Of a stretch of DNA of 64,000 nucleotides, positions 9,529 to 17,700 are shown piece by piece (the stretch's first letter is position 1; the number at the start of each line of letters is the position of its first letter). The DNA is from Streptomyces sp. NBC_01341 (lineage in GTDB: Bacteria; Actinomycetota; Actinomycetes; Streptomycetales; Streptomycetaceae). A program made the position numbers and the translations under genes. The notes under the pieces were generated by a model, which saw only the letters and a program-made list of their open reading frames with translations, was not told where the DNA came from and did no database searches. The stretch is from positions 5,332,001 to 5,396,000 of the forward strand of contig NZ_CP108364.1 in assembly GCF_035946055.1 (NCBI RefSeq). The letters are read 5' to 3'.

Positions 9529-10545
9529 ATGGCTGTCCACACCAGCCAGTCGGTGGCGAAGGCCGCGGGCGACGACGTCGCCCGCGGCCGGAGCCGCGGT
9601 ACTGGTGAATCCGCTCCACCGAGCAAGCTCCGGCGGGCCATGTCGGTCCACTGGTACGCCTGGACCATGGTCGCCCCGGTCGTGATCGTGATCGGCGTGA
9701 TCATCGGATACCCGCTGGTCCGCGGCATCTACCTGTCGCTGACCGACGCGAACGAGCGCAACGTCGCCCGGTCCATCGGTGTGAACGAACTGCCCGCCAC
9801 CTACGAGTTCGTGGGCGTCGACAACTACGTCGACGCGCTGACGGGTACCCAGTTCCTCGGCACGCTCGGCTGGACACTGGTGTGGACGGTCTCCTGCGTG
9901 GGCATCACGTTCTGCCTGGGCATGGGCCTCGCCAACATCCTCAACCGCCGGATCGCCGGACGCTCCGCCTACCGCATGGCCCTGATCCTGCCCTGGGCCA
10001 TCCCCGGCTTCGTCTCGGTGTTCGCCTGGCGCTTCCTCTACAACGAGGACCGCGGGCTGCTCAACAAGATCCTCGGCGGCGCCGGGATCGACGGCATACC
10101 GTGGCTGAACGACCCCACGTGGGCCAAGCTCTCTGTCATCGCCGTCAACGTCTGGCTGGGTGTGCCGTTCATGATGGTCGCCCTCCTCGGCGGGCTGCAG
10201 TCGATCCCCTCCGAGCACTACGAGGCCGCGGAGATGGACGGAGCCACCGCCTGGCAGCGCTTCCGGCACATCACGCTGCCCGGGCTGCGCCCGGTGTCCA
10301 CGACGGTGATCCTGCTCTCCACCATCTGGACCTTCAACATGTTCCCGGTGATCTTCCTGCTGACCCGCGGCGGACCCGGTGAGGCCACCCAGATCCTGGT
10401 GACGCAGGCGTACAAGTTCTCGTTCGAGATCAGCCCGCGCGACTTCGCGCAGTCCTCCACCTGGGGCGTGCTGATCCTCGTACTCCTGATGCTCTTCGCC
10501 ATGGTGTACCGGCGAGTGCTCCGCACGCAGGGAGACAACTGGTGA
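9529..10545 (+). CDS. malF: Maltose/maltodextrin ABC transporter permease MalF
   Basis: A 338-residue binding-protein-dependent permease. After a polar N-terminal tail of about 40 residues, hydrophobic segments run from about 44-64 onward, giving roughly six membrane spans. The cytoplasmic EAA loop, which docks the ATPase, is visible as EHYEAAEMDGATAWQRF near residues 225-241. MalF forms the membrane channel with MalG. A ribosome binding site (AGGAAGGCAGG) precedes the ATG. The stop codon overlaps the malG start by 4 bp, implying translational coupling. Confidence 0.95.
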   Translation: MAVHTSQSVAKAAGDDVARGRSRGTGESAPPSKLRRAMSVHWYAWTMVAPVVIVIGVIIGYPLVRGIYLSLTDANERNVARSIGVNELPATYEFVGVDNYVDALTGTQFLGTLGWTLVWTVSCVGITFCLGMGLANILNRRIAGRSAYRMALILPWAIPGFVSVFAWRFLYNEDRGLLNKILGGAGIDGIPWLNDPTWAKLSVIAVNVWLGVPFMMVALLGGLQSIPSEHYEAAEMDGATAWQRFRHITLPGLRPVSTTVILLSTIWTFNMFPVIFLLTRGGPGEATQILVTQAYKFSFEISPRDFAQSSTWGVLILVLLMLFAMVYRRVLRTQGDNW

Positions 10546-11420
10546 CCACCGTCACGGCAACCCCGAGCCGGCACGGCGCCCGCAAGGTCCGCCGCCGCGG
10601 CGACCGCTCGCCTGCCGCCTCCGTCGCCCTGCACCTCACCCTGATCATCGCGTCGGTGATCGCGGTCTTCCCGGTGCTGTGGGTCCTGCTGACCTCGCTG
10701 AAGCCGGCCAGGTTCGCGACGACGACGGACTTCTTCAGGGAGACCACGTTCGAGAACTACACGAACCTGATCAAGGACACCGAGTTCCTGAGCTGGTTCG
10801 GTAACTCGGTGGTCGTCGCGGGACTCTCCACCGTCATCGGTGTCTTCGTCTCCGCCACCACCGGCTACGCCGTCAGCCGCTTCCGCTTCCCCGGCAAGCG
10901 CGGGCTCATGTGGACGCTGCTGATCACCCAGATGTTCCCGGTCGCCGTCCTGATCGTGCCGATCTACAACATCATGTCGACCATCGGCCTGCTCAACCAG
11001 CCGGCCGGCCTCGTCATCACCTACCTCACCATCTCGGTGCCCTTCTGCGCCTGGATGATGAAGGGCTTCTTCGACACGATCCCGCACGAGATCGACGAGT
11101 CGGGGCAGGTCGACGGGCTCACCCCCTTCGGCACGTTCTGGCGGCTCATCCTGCCGCTCGCCAAGCCCGGCCTCGCCGTCACCGCCTTCTACTCCTTCAT
11201 CACCGCCTGGGGAGAGGTGGCGTACGCCTCCGCCTTCATGGTCGGCGACGAGAACCTCACACTCGCCGGCGGACTGCAGAAGTTCGTCAACCAGTACGGC
11301 GCCCAGTGGGGCCCGATGACCGCGGCGTCCGTGCTCATCGCCATCCCGGCCGCACTGGTCTTCCTCTTCGCGCAGAAGCACCTCGTCACCGGCATGTCCG
11401 CCGGAGCCGTCAAGGGCTGA
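10542..11420 (+). CDS. malG: Maltose/maltodextrin ABC transporter permease MalG
   Basis: A 292-residue permease that partners MalF. It starts with GTG inside a GTGA overlap with the malF stop. About six hydrophobic segments are visible (near 27-48, 84-108, 121-140, 152-170, 195-220, 255-280). The EAA loop reads EIDESGQVDGLTPFGTFW near residues 187-204. No ATP-binding subunit follows in this operon; in Streptomyces such sugar permeases are served by a shared ATPase, MsiK, encoded elsewhere (family knowledge). Confidence 0.95.
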   Translation: MTTVTATPSRHGARKVRRRGDRSPAASVALHLTLIIASVIAVFPVLWVLLTSLKPARFATTTDFFRETTFENYTNLIKDTEFLSWFGNSVVVAGLSTVIGVFVSATTGYAVSRFRFPGKRGLMWTLLITQMFPVAVLIVPIYNIMSTIGLLNQPAGLVITYLTISVPFCAWMMKGFFDTIPHEIDESGQVDGLTPFGTFWRLILPLAKPGLAVTAFYSFITAWGEVAYASAFMVGDENLTLAGGLQKFVNQYGAQWGPMTAASVLIAIPAALVFLFAQKHLVTGMSAGAVKG

Positions 11421-11518
11421 AGCGCCCAGTCCGCACGCACCGCACGCCACGTCACGGCGGCGCCGGATCCCCGACCCGGTCCCGGCGCCGCCCCCCACCC
11501 AGACACCCCAGGGACGAC

Positions 11519-13201
11519 ATGACCCAGCACCTCGCTGCCCCCTCCACCGGCACGTCCGACGACGCCCCGGGCCACCGCACCGGCTGGTGGCAGGACGCGG
11601 TGATCTACCAGGTCTACCCGCGGAGCTTCGCCGACGGCGACGGCGACGGCATGGGCGACCTCGCGGGTGTCACCGCCCGGCTCCCGTACCTCAGGGACCT
11701 CGGCGTCGACGCCGTCTGGCTCAGCCCCTTCTACGCCTCGCCGCAGGCCGACGCCGGCTACGACGTCGCCGACTACCGGGCGATCGACCCGATGTTCGGC
11801 ACGCTGCACGACGCCGACGCGCTGATCCGCGAAGCCCACGGCCTGGGGCTGCGCATCATCGTCGACCTGGTGCCCAACCACTCCTCCGACCAGCACGAGT
11901 GGTTCAAGCGCGCCCTCGCCGAGGGCCCCGGCTCCGCGCTGCGCGAGCGCTACCACTTCCGCACCGGTAAGGGCGCAGGCGGCGAACTCCCGCCCAACGA
12001 CTGGGAGTCCATCTTCGGCGGACCCGCGTGGACGCGTACCACCGACCCGGACGGCACGCCCGGCGAGTGGTACCTGCACCTCTTCGCGCCCGAGCAGCCC
12101 GACTTCAACTGGGAACACCCCGCCGTCGCCGACGAGTTCCGGTCGATCCTGCGCTTCTGGCTCGACATGGGTGTCGACGGCTTCCGCGTCGACGTCGCCC
12201 ACGGCCTGGTCAAGGCCGAGGGGCTGCCCGACCTCGGGTCGCACGACCAGCTGAAGCTGCTGGGCAGCGCCGACGATGGCCTGCCCTTCTTCGACCAGGA
12301 CGGTGTGCACGCGATCTACCGCAGCTGGCGCACCATCCTCGACGAGTACCCCGGTGAGCGGATCGCGGTCGCCGAGGCGTGGACGCCCACCGTCCAGCGC
12401 ACCGCCAACTACGTGCGTCCCGACGAGATGCACCAGGCCTTCAACTTCCAGTACCTGGCCACCGCCTGGGACGCCGCTGAGCTGCGCGCCGTCATCGACA
12501 CCTCGCTCGACGCGATGCGCCCGGTGGGCGCACCCGCCACCTGGGTGCTGTCCAACCACGACGTCACCCGGCACACCACCCGCTTCGCCAACCCGGCGGG
12601 CCTCGGCACCCAGATCCGTACCCCCGGCGACCGTGAGCTCGGGCTGCGCAGGGCGCGCGCCGCCACCCTGCTCATGCTCGCCCTGCCCGGCTCCGCCTAC
12701 GTCTACCAGGGAGAGGAGCTCGGCCTCCCCGACGTCACCGACCTGCCCGACGAGGTGCGTCAGGACCCGTCGTTCTTCCGGGCCGAGGGCCAGGACGGCT
12801 TCCGCGACGGCTGCCGGGTGCCGATCCCGTGGACCCGCGGGGGCAGCTCCTACGGCTTCGGCAGCGGCGGCAGCTGGCTCCCGCAGCCCGACAGCTGGGG
12901 CGAACTGTCCGTCGAGGCGCAGAGCGGCAAGGAGGGCTCCACGCTGGAGCTGTACCGCGCCGCGATCGCCGCCCGCCGCGAGCACCCCGGACTCGGCGCC
13001 GGTACGGACGTCGAGTGGCTGGACGCCCCCGAGGGCGTGCTCGCCCTGGGCCGCGCCGGCTTCGTCTGCACCGTCAACACCACCGGGGCGCCCGTGCGGA
13101 TCAGCGCGCCCGGCGTCCTGCTGCTCGCCAGCGACCGCGTGACCGTGGACGGCGACACGGTCGACCTGCCCGCCGACACCACGGTGTGGTGGACGGTGTG
13201 A
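11519..13201 (+). CDS. aglA: Intracellular GH13 alpha-glucosidase
   Basis: A 560-residue glycoside hydrolase family 13 enzyme with no signal peptide, expected to cut imported maltodextrins to glucose in the cytoplasm. The (beta/alpha)8 barrel starts at QVYPRSFADGDGDGMGD near residue 30. Catalytic residues are the nucleophile in DGFRVDVAH (about 219-227), the acid/base in VAEAW (about 285) and the transition-state aspartate in SNHDVTR (about 345). The ATG (MTQHLA) has an AGGGA ribosome binding site and lies 98 bp after malG, probably in the same transcript. The last bases overlap the next regulator gene by 4 bp. Confidence 0.92.
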   Translation: MTQHLAAPSTGTSDDAPGHRTGWWQDAVIYQVYPRSFADGDGDGMGDLAGVTARLPYLRDLGVDAVWLSPFYASPQADAGYDVADYRAIDPMFGTLHDADALIREAHGLGLRIIVDLVPNHSSDQHEWFKRALAEGPGSALRERYHFRTGKGAGGELPPNDWESIFGGPAWTRTTDPDGTPGEWYLHLFAPEQPDFNWEHPAVADEFRSILRFWLDMGVDGFRVDVAHGLVKAEGLPDLGSHDQLKLLGSADDGLPFFDQDGVHAIYRSWRTILDEYPGERIAVAEAWTPTVQRTANYVRPDEMHQAFNFQYLATAWDAAELRAVIDTSLDAMRPVGAPATWVLSNHDVTRHTTRFANPAGLGTQIRTPGDRELGLRRARAATLLMLALPGSAYVYQGEELGLPDVTDLPDEVRQDPSFFRAEGQDGFRDGCRVPIPWTRGGSSYGFGSGGSWLPQPDSWGELSVEAQSGKEGSTLELYRAAIAARREHPGLGAGTDVEWLDAPEGVLALGRAGFVCTVNTTGAPVRISAPGVLLLASDRVTVDGDTVDLPADTTVWWTV

Positions 13202-14244
13202 CCGTCCCCGCACCCAGGACCGGACCGGCACTTCGGCTCTCCGACATCGCCGGACAGGCGGCCGTCAGCGAGGCCACCGTCAGCCGCGTCCTGAACGGGA
13301 AACCGGGCGTCGCGGACACCACGCGTCAGCGGGTGCTCGCGGCGCTCGACATCCTGGGCTACGAACGCCCGGTCCGGCTGCGGCAGCGCAGCGCCGGGCT
13401 GATCGGGCTGGTCACGCCCGAACTCACCAACCCGATCTTCCCGGCGTTCGCGCAGTCCGTGGAGCAGGTGCTCGCCGGACACGGCTACACGCCCGTGCTC
13501 TGCACCCAGCTCCCCGGCGGCGCGACCGAGGACGAGCTGGTCGAACAGCTCGTCGAGCGGGGCGTCGGCGGGATCGTCTTCCTGTCCGGACTCCACGCCG
13601 ACACCTCGGCCGACCCGGCGAGGTACGCCGCGCTCAGCGACCGGGGGGTGCCCTTCGTCCTGATCAACGGCTACAACGACCACATCAGCGCCCCGTTCGT
13701 CTCGCCCGACGACCAGGCCGCCGTACGGATGGCCGTCGGGCACCTCGCCGAACTCGGCCACCGGCGGATCGGCCTCGCCATCGGGCCGCAGCGCTACGTG
13801 CCCTCCCGGCGCAAGCGCGACGGCTTCGTCGCCGCCGCCGTCGCGGTGCTGGGAATGGACCGGGAGGAGGCCGAACTCCTGGTCTGCTCGACGCTGTTCA
13901 GTGTCGAGGGGGGACAGGTCGCGGCCGGCGCGCTGCTCGACCGCGGCTGCACGGGCATCGTGTGCGGCAGCGACCTGATGGCGCTCGGCGTGGTCCGGGC
14001 GGCCCGGGGGAGAGGGCTCGACGTCCCGCGTGACGTCTCCGTCGTCGGCTTCGACGACTCCCAGCTCATCGCCTTCACCGACCCGCCGCTGACCACGGTG
14101 CGCCAGCCGGTGCAGGCGATGGCGGCGGCGGCCGTGGGCGCGCTGCTGGAGGAGATCGGCGGAAGCCCCGTACAGCGCACGGAGTACGTGTTCCAGCCGG
14201 AGCTCGTGGTGCGGGGGTCCACAGCGGCGGCGCGGAGCGCCTGA
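13198..14244 (+). CDS. Second MalR-like LacI-family regulator
   Basis: A 348-residue LacI repressor starting at a GTG that overlaps the alpha-glucosidase stop (GTGA), so it is probably translationally coupled to the mal operon. The helix-turn-helix (LSDIAGQAAVSEATVSRVLN) is nearly identical to that of MalR, and similarity extends through the effector domain (SAGLIGLVTPEL, SGLHADTSAD, DPPLTTVRQPV, ELVVRGSTA). It therefore looks like a duplicate of MalR that may recognise the same or similar operators and a related sugar. Which of the two is the dominant repressor cannot be told from sequence. A terminator hairpin follows. Confidence 0.9.
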   Translation: MTVPAPRTGPALRLSDIAGQAAVSEATVSRVLNGKPGVADTTRQRVLAALDILGYERPVRLRQRSAGLIGLVTPELTNPIFPAFAQSVEQVLAGHGYTPVLCTQLPGGATEDELVEQLVERGVGGIVFLSGLHADTSADPARYAALSDRGVPFVLINGYNDHISAPFVSPDDQAAVRMAVGHLAELGHRRIGLAIGPQRYVPSRRKRDGFVAAAVAVLGMDREEAELLVCSTLFSVEGGQVAAGALLDRGCTGIVCGSDLMALGVVRAARGRGLDVPRDVSVVGFDDSQLIAFTDPPLTTVRQPVQAMAAAAVGALLEEIGGSPVQRTEYVFQPELVVRGSTAAARSA

Positions 14245-14260
14245 GGCGGGCGCGGGAGAG

Positions 14261-14295
14261 GCGGGCCGGGTCCGGAGGGGGGGGACCCGGCCCGC
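14261..14295. terminator. Hairpin between the LacI gene and the whiJ-like regulator
   Basis: A perfect 13-bp stem (GCGGGCCGGGTCC / GGACCCGGCCCGC) with a G-rich 9-base loop lies 16 bp after the LacI stop and just before the stop of the converging regulator gene. It probably ends both transcripts. Confidence 0.7.
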
Positions 14296-14297
14296 CC

Positions 14298-15371
14298 TCA
14301 GCTCCCGGAGGCGTAGGTCAGGAAGGCTTCCCAGGCGACGGGCGCGAAGCCGAGACGGGGGCCTCGGATGTCCTTGGAGTCACGCACGTGCACGGTTCCG
14401 GGGGCGGTCGCCACCTCGACGCAGTCGTTGCCGTCGCCACTGCTGCTGTAGCTACTCTTCAGCCGGTGCAGCTCCATGGCTCCCCGTGCGGAGGGCTTGT
14501 GGATCATCTCTCTCCCAGCAGTTTGCTCAATGAAGGCCAACGACTCACGTGGCGTAAGAGCCTGCGCCCGGATCATGCCATAGCGCAATCCGAGGATTCT
14601 TAGCTGCTTCGGGTCGGAGACCGGACGGCCACTGAACGCTCCCTCCGAACGCCCCACGGCGCTGCCGTCGGGAAACTTCAGCACTTCGATCAACCCGCCT
14701 GTCCCAGGATGCTCTTCCCTATGGGTCGGCATGACCTGGATGGCTACGTTCCGCAGGTGTCCCAACTCCAGCAGACGTTCGAGTTGATGGCGCAGAACCA
14801 TTCTGCCTCCGACCGGACGGCGGAGCGTCACCTCTTCTTGGACAAAGCTCAGCGTCGGAACGGGCGACCGTTCGAAGATGGACCGCCGGGCCAACCGGGC
14901 AGCCACTACCCGGTATATCTCGTCCTGTGTGTAGGCCGGCAGCCATGAGGCGAAGAGGACCCGCATGTGTTCCTCGGTCTGCAACAAGCCATTGACGTTG
15001 TGGTGGTGGTACGCCTCCACCTCCACCGCCCTGGCCTCCAGCTTCGCCAGGTCCCGAACCTTCTTCGGGTAGCGGACCTCCGCCATCTCCCGCTTCGGCA
15101 TCGCGAGCTTGCCGCCCGCCCCCAGCACCGCGTCCGCCCGGTCCAGGAACTCCGGCCGGGGGATGCGGCGGCCCCCCTCGACCTTGTAGACCAGGTCCTC
15201 GCCATATCCGATCGCGGCCCCGAAGTCGCCGGCCCGCATGCCCGCCGACTCCCGCCATGCCTTGATCTGGCGGCCCACGGAGGCGACCAGCGCCGCGTCC
15301 GACTCGTCATCGGGGTCGACTTCCCAGCCGGGCTCGTCCGCTGGGGGCTGCCCACCGACCCGGCCGCGCAC
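14298..15371 (-). CDS. WhiJ-like helix-turn-helix/DUF5753 regulator fused in frame to DUF397
   Basis: An XRE-type regulator of the WhiJ family, abundant in Streptomyces. It has a helix-turn-helix (VGRQIKAWRESAGMRAGDFG and following), a DUF5753 domain (YHHHNVNGLLQTEEHMRVLF through ALTPRESLAFIEQTAG) and, unusually, a DUF397 tail (LKSSYSSSGDGNDCVEVA to the end). DUF397 is normally a separate small protein encoded just downstream; here its usual start, ATG with a GGGAGAGAG in front, is inside one continuous frame. The start is uncertain: the frame stays open far upstream, antisense to a broken ATPase gene. I chose a GTG about 24 codons before the conserved WEVDPDDES segment, but the original start may have been deleted. 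Such loci act in development and antibiotic control. Confidence 0.7.
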   Translation of the reverse strand: MRGRVGGQPPADEPGWEVDPDDESDAALVASVGRQIKAWRESAGMRAGDFGAAIGYGEDLVYKVEGGRRIPRPEFLDRADAVLGAGGKLAMPKREMAEVRYPKKVRDLAKLEARAVEVEAYHHHNVNGLLQTEEHMRVLFASWLPAYTQDEIYRVVAARLARRSIFERSPVPTLSFVQEEVTLRRPVGGRMVLRHQLERLLELGHLRNVAIQVMPTHREEHPGTGGLIEVLKFPDGSAVGRSEGAFSGRPVSDPKQLRILGLRYGMIRAQALTPRESLAFIEQTAGREMIHKPSARGAMELHRLKSSYSSSGDGNDCVEVATAPGTVHVRDSKDIRGPRLGFAPVAWEAFLTYASGS

Positions 15372-15659
15372 ATCGTCGCCGAACTGGCCGCCAACGCCGT
15401 CGAGCACGGCCGCGTACCCGGCCGGGACTTCCTCCTGCGCCTGGCGGTCCACGACGGCGCGCATCTGCGTATCGAGGTGACCGACACCCGGGGTGAACAG
15501 CGTCCGCCCCTGCCCGGAGCCGTCGACGTGCCGGTGGACGACGCCGAATCGGGACGCGGTCTGCTGATCGTCGAAGCGCTCGCGGACCGCTGGGGCATCG
15601 ACATGGGGCCCGTTCCGCGCACGACGGTCTGGGCTGAACTCGACATGGTGCGGAACTGA
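15330..15659 (+). pseudogene. AbaA-like ATP-binding (anti-sigma/HATPase) gene lacking its 5' end
   Basis: The forward strand encodes the C-terminal two thirds of a small GHKL-type ATPase of the kind paired with WhiJ-like regulators. The N box (ELAANAVEHG), the DTRG motif and the G2 segment ESGRGLLIVEALADRWG are intact, ending VWAELDMVRN. The first ~40 residues, the start codon and a promoter are missing: similarity begins at about WGLPTD, directly against the 5' end of the divergent regulator. This fits a deletion that removed the shared intergenic region and both gene starts. The upstream frame happens to remain open antisense to the regulator, so a chimeric product cannot be excluded. Confidence 0.65.
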
Positions 15660-15886
15660 GAATCCTGATCGACCGGCTGACCGCAGAGGAGGGCAGGCGG
15701 GCCGCTTCACACCCCGCTGTACTCGATGAGGGAGCGGGAATCGATCAGGGGTGACGAAAAAGTGCCTTCCTCCGCGATCCGGAGGCTCTGAGGTAAGCCT
15801 GTCGTCCCGCTCGGGAAGGCACTTTCACTTTGACGCTCGCGATCCGGATGCCCTAGCACCCGAAAGGCGGAGGCTGGTCGCAGGAA
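15660..15886. repeat. Gene-free stretch with a 12-bp inverted repeat
   Basis: No gene is recognised here. A perfect inverted repeat, AAAGTGCCTTCC at 15759-15770 and GGAAGGCACTTT at 15814-15825, encloses 43 bp. It could be a transcription terminator, or the remaining ends of a small mobile element; no target-site duplication or transposase fragment was recognised. Confidence 0.45.
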
Positions 15887-15997
15887 TCAGAAGCGTCCCG
15901 CGACCTTCCAGTAGATGTAGCCATCCTGAGAGGTCATCAGCCAGCAGATGCCCTTTCCGACCTGACGGGCGGTTGGAAAGGGCTCAGTCAGCCGGTC
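15887..15997 (-). pseudogene. In-frame open extension beyond the stop of the secreted protein gene
   Basis: Directly after the TGA of the secreted protein gene the same reading frame stays open for 36 codons and then ends at another TGA. The peptide contains GKGICWLMTSQDGYIYWKVA. The DGYIYWKV part resembles the DGNIYQTRV strand within the upstream protein. It may be the lost last strand of that protein, cut off by a nonsense mutation, or a neighbouring remnant. No start codon or ribosome binding site of its own was seen. Confidence 0.4.
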
Positions 15998-17050
15998 TCA
16001 CCCGTGATTGACACTGCTGAAATCCGCTGCGCGCTTGTAGTCGACGGCCCCGTTCGCCTGGGTGCGAACATAGTAAAGAAGGGCGTGAACCGCGACGACC
16101 AAGACGGTGTGGCACGCGGGACTGCGAGTGACCTCGTCGTACCACGAGCTGACGGCTCCCTCCCGAGTGATCGCAATGCTGGTGATGGTGTCATCGTAGG
16201 AATTGACCATGGTCACCAACCCCCAGCCGTTATCGGTGAGTGCGATGGAGGGGGAGTAGTCCGTCGCGCGCGGCACGTTTCCGCCCAGGGCGTAGGGGGT
16301 GGTCCAGTAACCGCTCCCGTACGTCTGTCGGGACAGGTAGAGCTGCCCCGACGGAATGTCGCGCCAGACGGCGACGATCTGGTTCCAGCTGCTGATCTGA
16401 GCCGCGATGGCGGGGGTGTCCACGGTCCGGGCACCCGGGATGTCCGAGGGTGCGCTCCAGCGGTTGTTGCCGCCGTTGAAGTACGTCGTCCAGGCGAACG
16501 GGCCGGATGCACCGACCCAGGCGAGCATGAAGGAGTTGTTCGGCAATGCGGTTGCCGACGGGCCGGTGTAGGGCGACGTCACGACTGTGCTGGGTACCTG
16601 AGCAGCACGAGGGATCACCGTGGGCAGGTATCCGTCGGACCTGAGCTGGACGCGCGTCTGGTAGATATTCCCGTCGACGCCGGTGTGGAAGATGCGGAAG
16701 TTTCCACCGCTTCCGTTGTCGGTCCAGATGACGGACGGTGCCGCGCGCGTCTGTGCGAAGGTGCCGTCGACCAGCGCCGGTACCTGGCGCGCGTTCGAGC
16801 GGTTCACCGAGATCCAGAGGGAATTGTCGGTGTGGGAACGCCATGCGTGAACGACGTTGCCGTGCGAATCCCTGGCCTCTCCCTCTGTGCTCTGGGAGTA
16901 TATCTGGCCGGCGTCGTACTGCACCGGCAGCCAGCCGAGGTCCTCATCCGGGAGTGCGGCGTTGGCAGGGACCGCGATTCCGAAGACGACAGCGCCGGCA
17001 GCGATCAACGCAACGATCGCCATTCGGAATCGTTTGAATTGTGCGAGCAT
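15998..17050 (-). CDS. Secreted beta-propeller-like protein of unknown function
   Basis: A 350-residue exported protein. A classical signal peptide runs from a basic start (LAQFKRFRM) through a hydrophobic core to an ANA-A cleavage site near residue 32. The mature part has repeated units with tryptophan and Asx/Gly turns (SVIWTDNGSGGNFRIFHTG, DIPSGQLYLSRQTYG), suggestive of a propeller or lectin-like fold. No catalytic motif was recognised. I chose the ATG with AAGGA eight bases upstream rather than a GTG seven codons earlier. Third-position GC is visibly lower than in neighbours (for example around the signal peptide), suggesting recent acquisition. A 115-bp repeat covers its upstream region, and a fragment of a related gene lies beyond on the other strand. 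Confidence 0.7.
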   Translation of the reverse strand: MLAQFKRFRMAIVALIAAGAVVFGIAVPANAALPDEDLGWLPVQYDAGQIYSQSTEGEARDSHGNVVHAWRSHTDNSLWISVNRSNARQVPALVDGTFAQTRAAPSVIWTDNGSGGNFRIFHTGVDGNIYQTRVQLRSDGYLPTVIPRAAQVPSTVVTSPYTGPSATALPNNSFMLAWVGASGPFAWTTYFNGGNNRWSAPSDIPGARTVDTPAIAAQISSWNQIVAVWRDIPSGQLYLSRQTYGSGYWTTPYALGGNVPRATDYSPSIALTDNGWGLVTMVNSYDDTITSIAITREGAVSSWYDEVTRSPACHTVLVVAVHALLYYVRTQANGAVDYKRAADFSSVNHG

Positions 17051-17107
17051 GTTTTCCTTATTCGTTCTCACGGTGGCTGATCACATGAACTCCGGTGCAT
17101 CCTTGGA

Positions 17108-17222
17108 AAGCGGGACGTGGAGCGGGATCAGTTGATCGATAGGGGGGATGGTTGGCTGGCCCCTCCGCCGTGAAGTGCTTGCGAGGTAAATAGAATATCA
17201 GCTCGGATGATGATCATCATCC
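17108..17222. repeat. Direct repeat copy 1, upstream of the secreted protein gene
   Basis: A 115-bp segment starting AAGCGGGACGTGGAGCGGGA and ending in the perfect 18-bp palindrome GGATGATGATCATCATCC. A second copy about 590 bp away in the same orientation is roughly 90% identical by eye. It covers the likely promoter region of the secreted protein gene (reverse strand), including an AT-rich core (GATATTCTATTTACC in that orientation). Confidence 0.85.
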
Positions 17223-17440
17223 AGTCCCTGGTCATGCCATCCGAGGTGTCGGGGGCCCCCTCGCAGATTCCAGGGGCCTCGTCCGTCGACGCGCCGGCCA
17301 TGGCCTATGACCCCTCACGGGGCCAGGTCATCATGGTCTACCGCAACACGGAGAGCAGCCTGGTGACCATGCAGCGGCAGAATTACGGATCGTCCTCCTG
17401 GGCAGCCCCCCGGGAACCCGGGTTCTCGGGTGGAGGTCTC
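17223..17440 (+). pseudogene. Fragment of a paralogue of the secreted propeller-like protein
   Basis: The forward frame here encodes SGAPSQIPGASSVDAPAMAY followed by RNTESSLVTMQRQNYGSSSW. This aligns without large gaps to the region APSDIPGARTVDTPAIAAQ to RQTYGSGYW in the intact gene on the opposite strand. Only about 65 residues are recognisable. There is no signal peptide and similarity stops abruptly at both ends, so it is a gene remnant inverted relative to its intact relative and trapped between the two repeat copies. Confidence 0.6.
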
Positions 17441-17589
17441 GTCACGTACGGAGAGGGCGGGGGATCCGCTCCATGCCCCTCAGCAGGAGTGGCACCGTCG
17501 CCGGATGCATTTAGCGTCGCGGGCCACCGCGTCGCGGCCCACCGGGTCGTGGCCCCCGCGACCCGGTGGGGGCAGCCACGGCACCGGAT

Positions 17590-17690
17590 CGAGTGCGGCC
17601 CCGGACCGCCTCGCGCGGGACAGGCCCCACGTCGGCACCCCAGCGGTCCGCGAGCGCTCCGACGACCGGCGCGCCACGATCAACCCCGTC
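17590..17690 (-). pseudogene. Remnant of an AbaA-like ATP-binding gene
   Basis: On the reverse strand a short frame reads GAPVVGALADRWGADVGPVP and then REAV. It matches the GLLIVEALADRWG...MGPVPRTTVW end of the truncated ATPase two kilobases away. Only the final G-box segment survives; the flanking frame is not recognisable. It is a second decayed copy of the same family in this locus. Confidence 0.55.
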
Positions 17691-17700
17691 GGTCCTCGAC

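Noticed and set aside
15372-15710. Extending the whiJ-like regulator to the first ATG of its open frame
   Set aside because: The extra 113 residues are antisense to the recognisable ATPase sequence and match no part of the regulator family.
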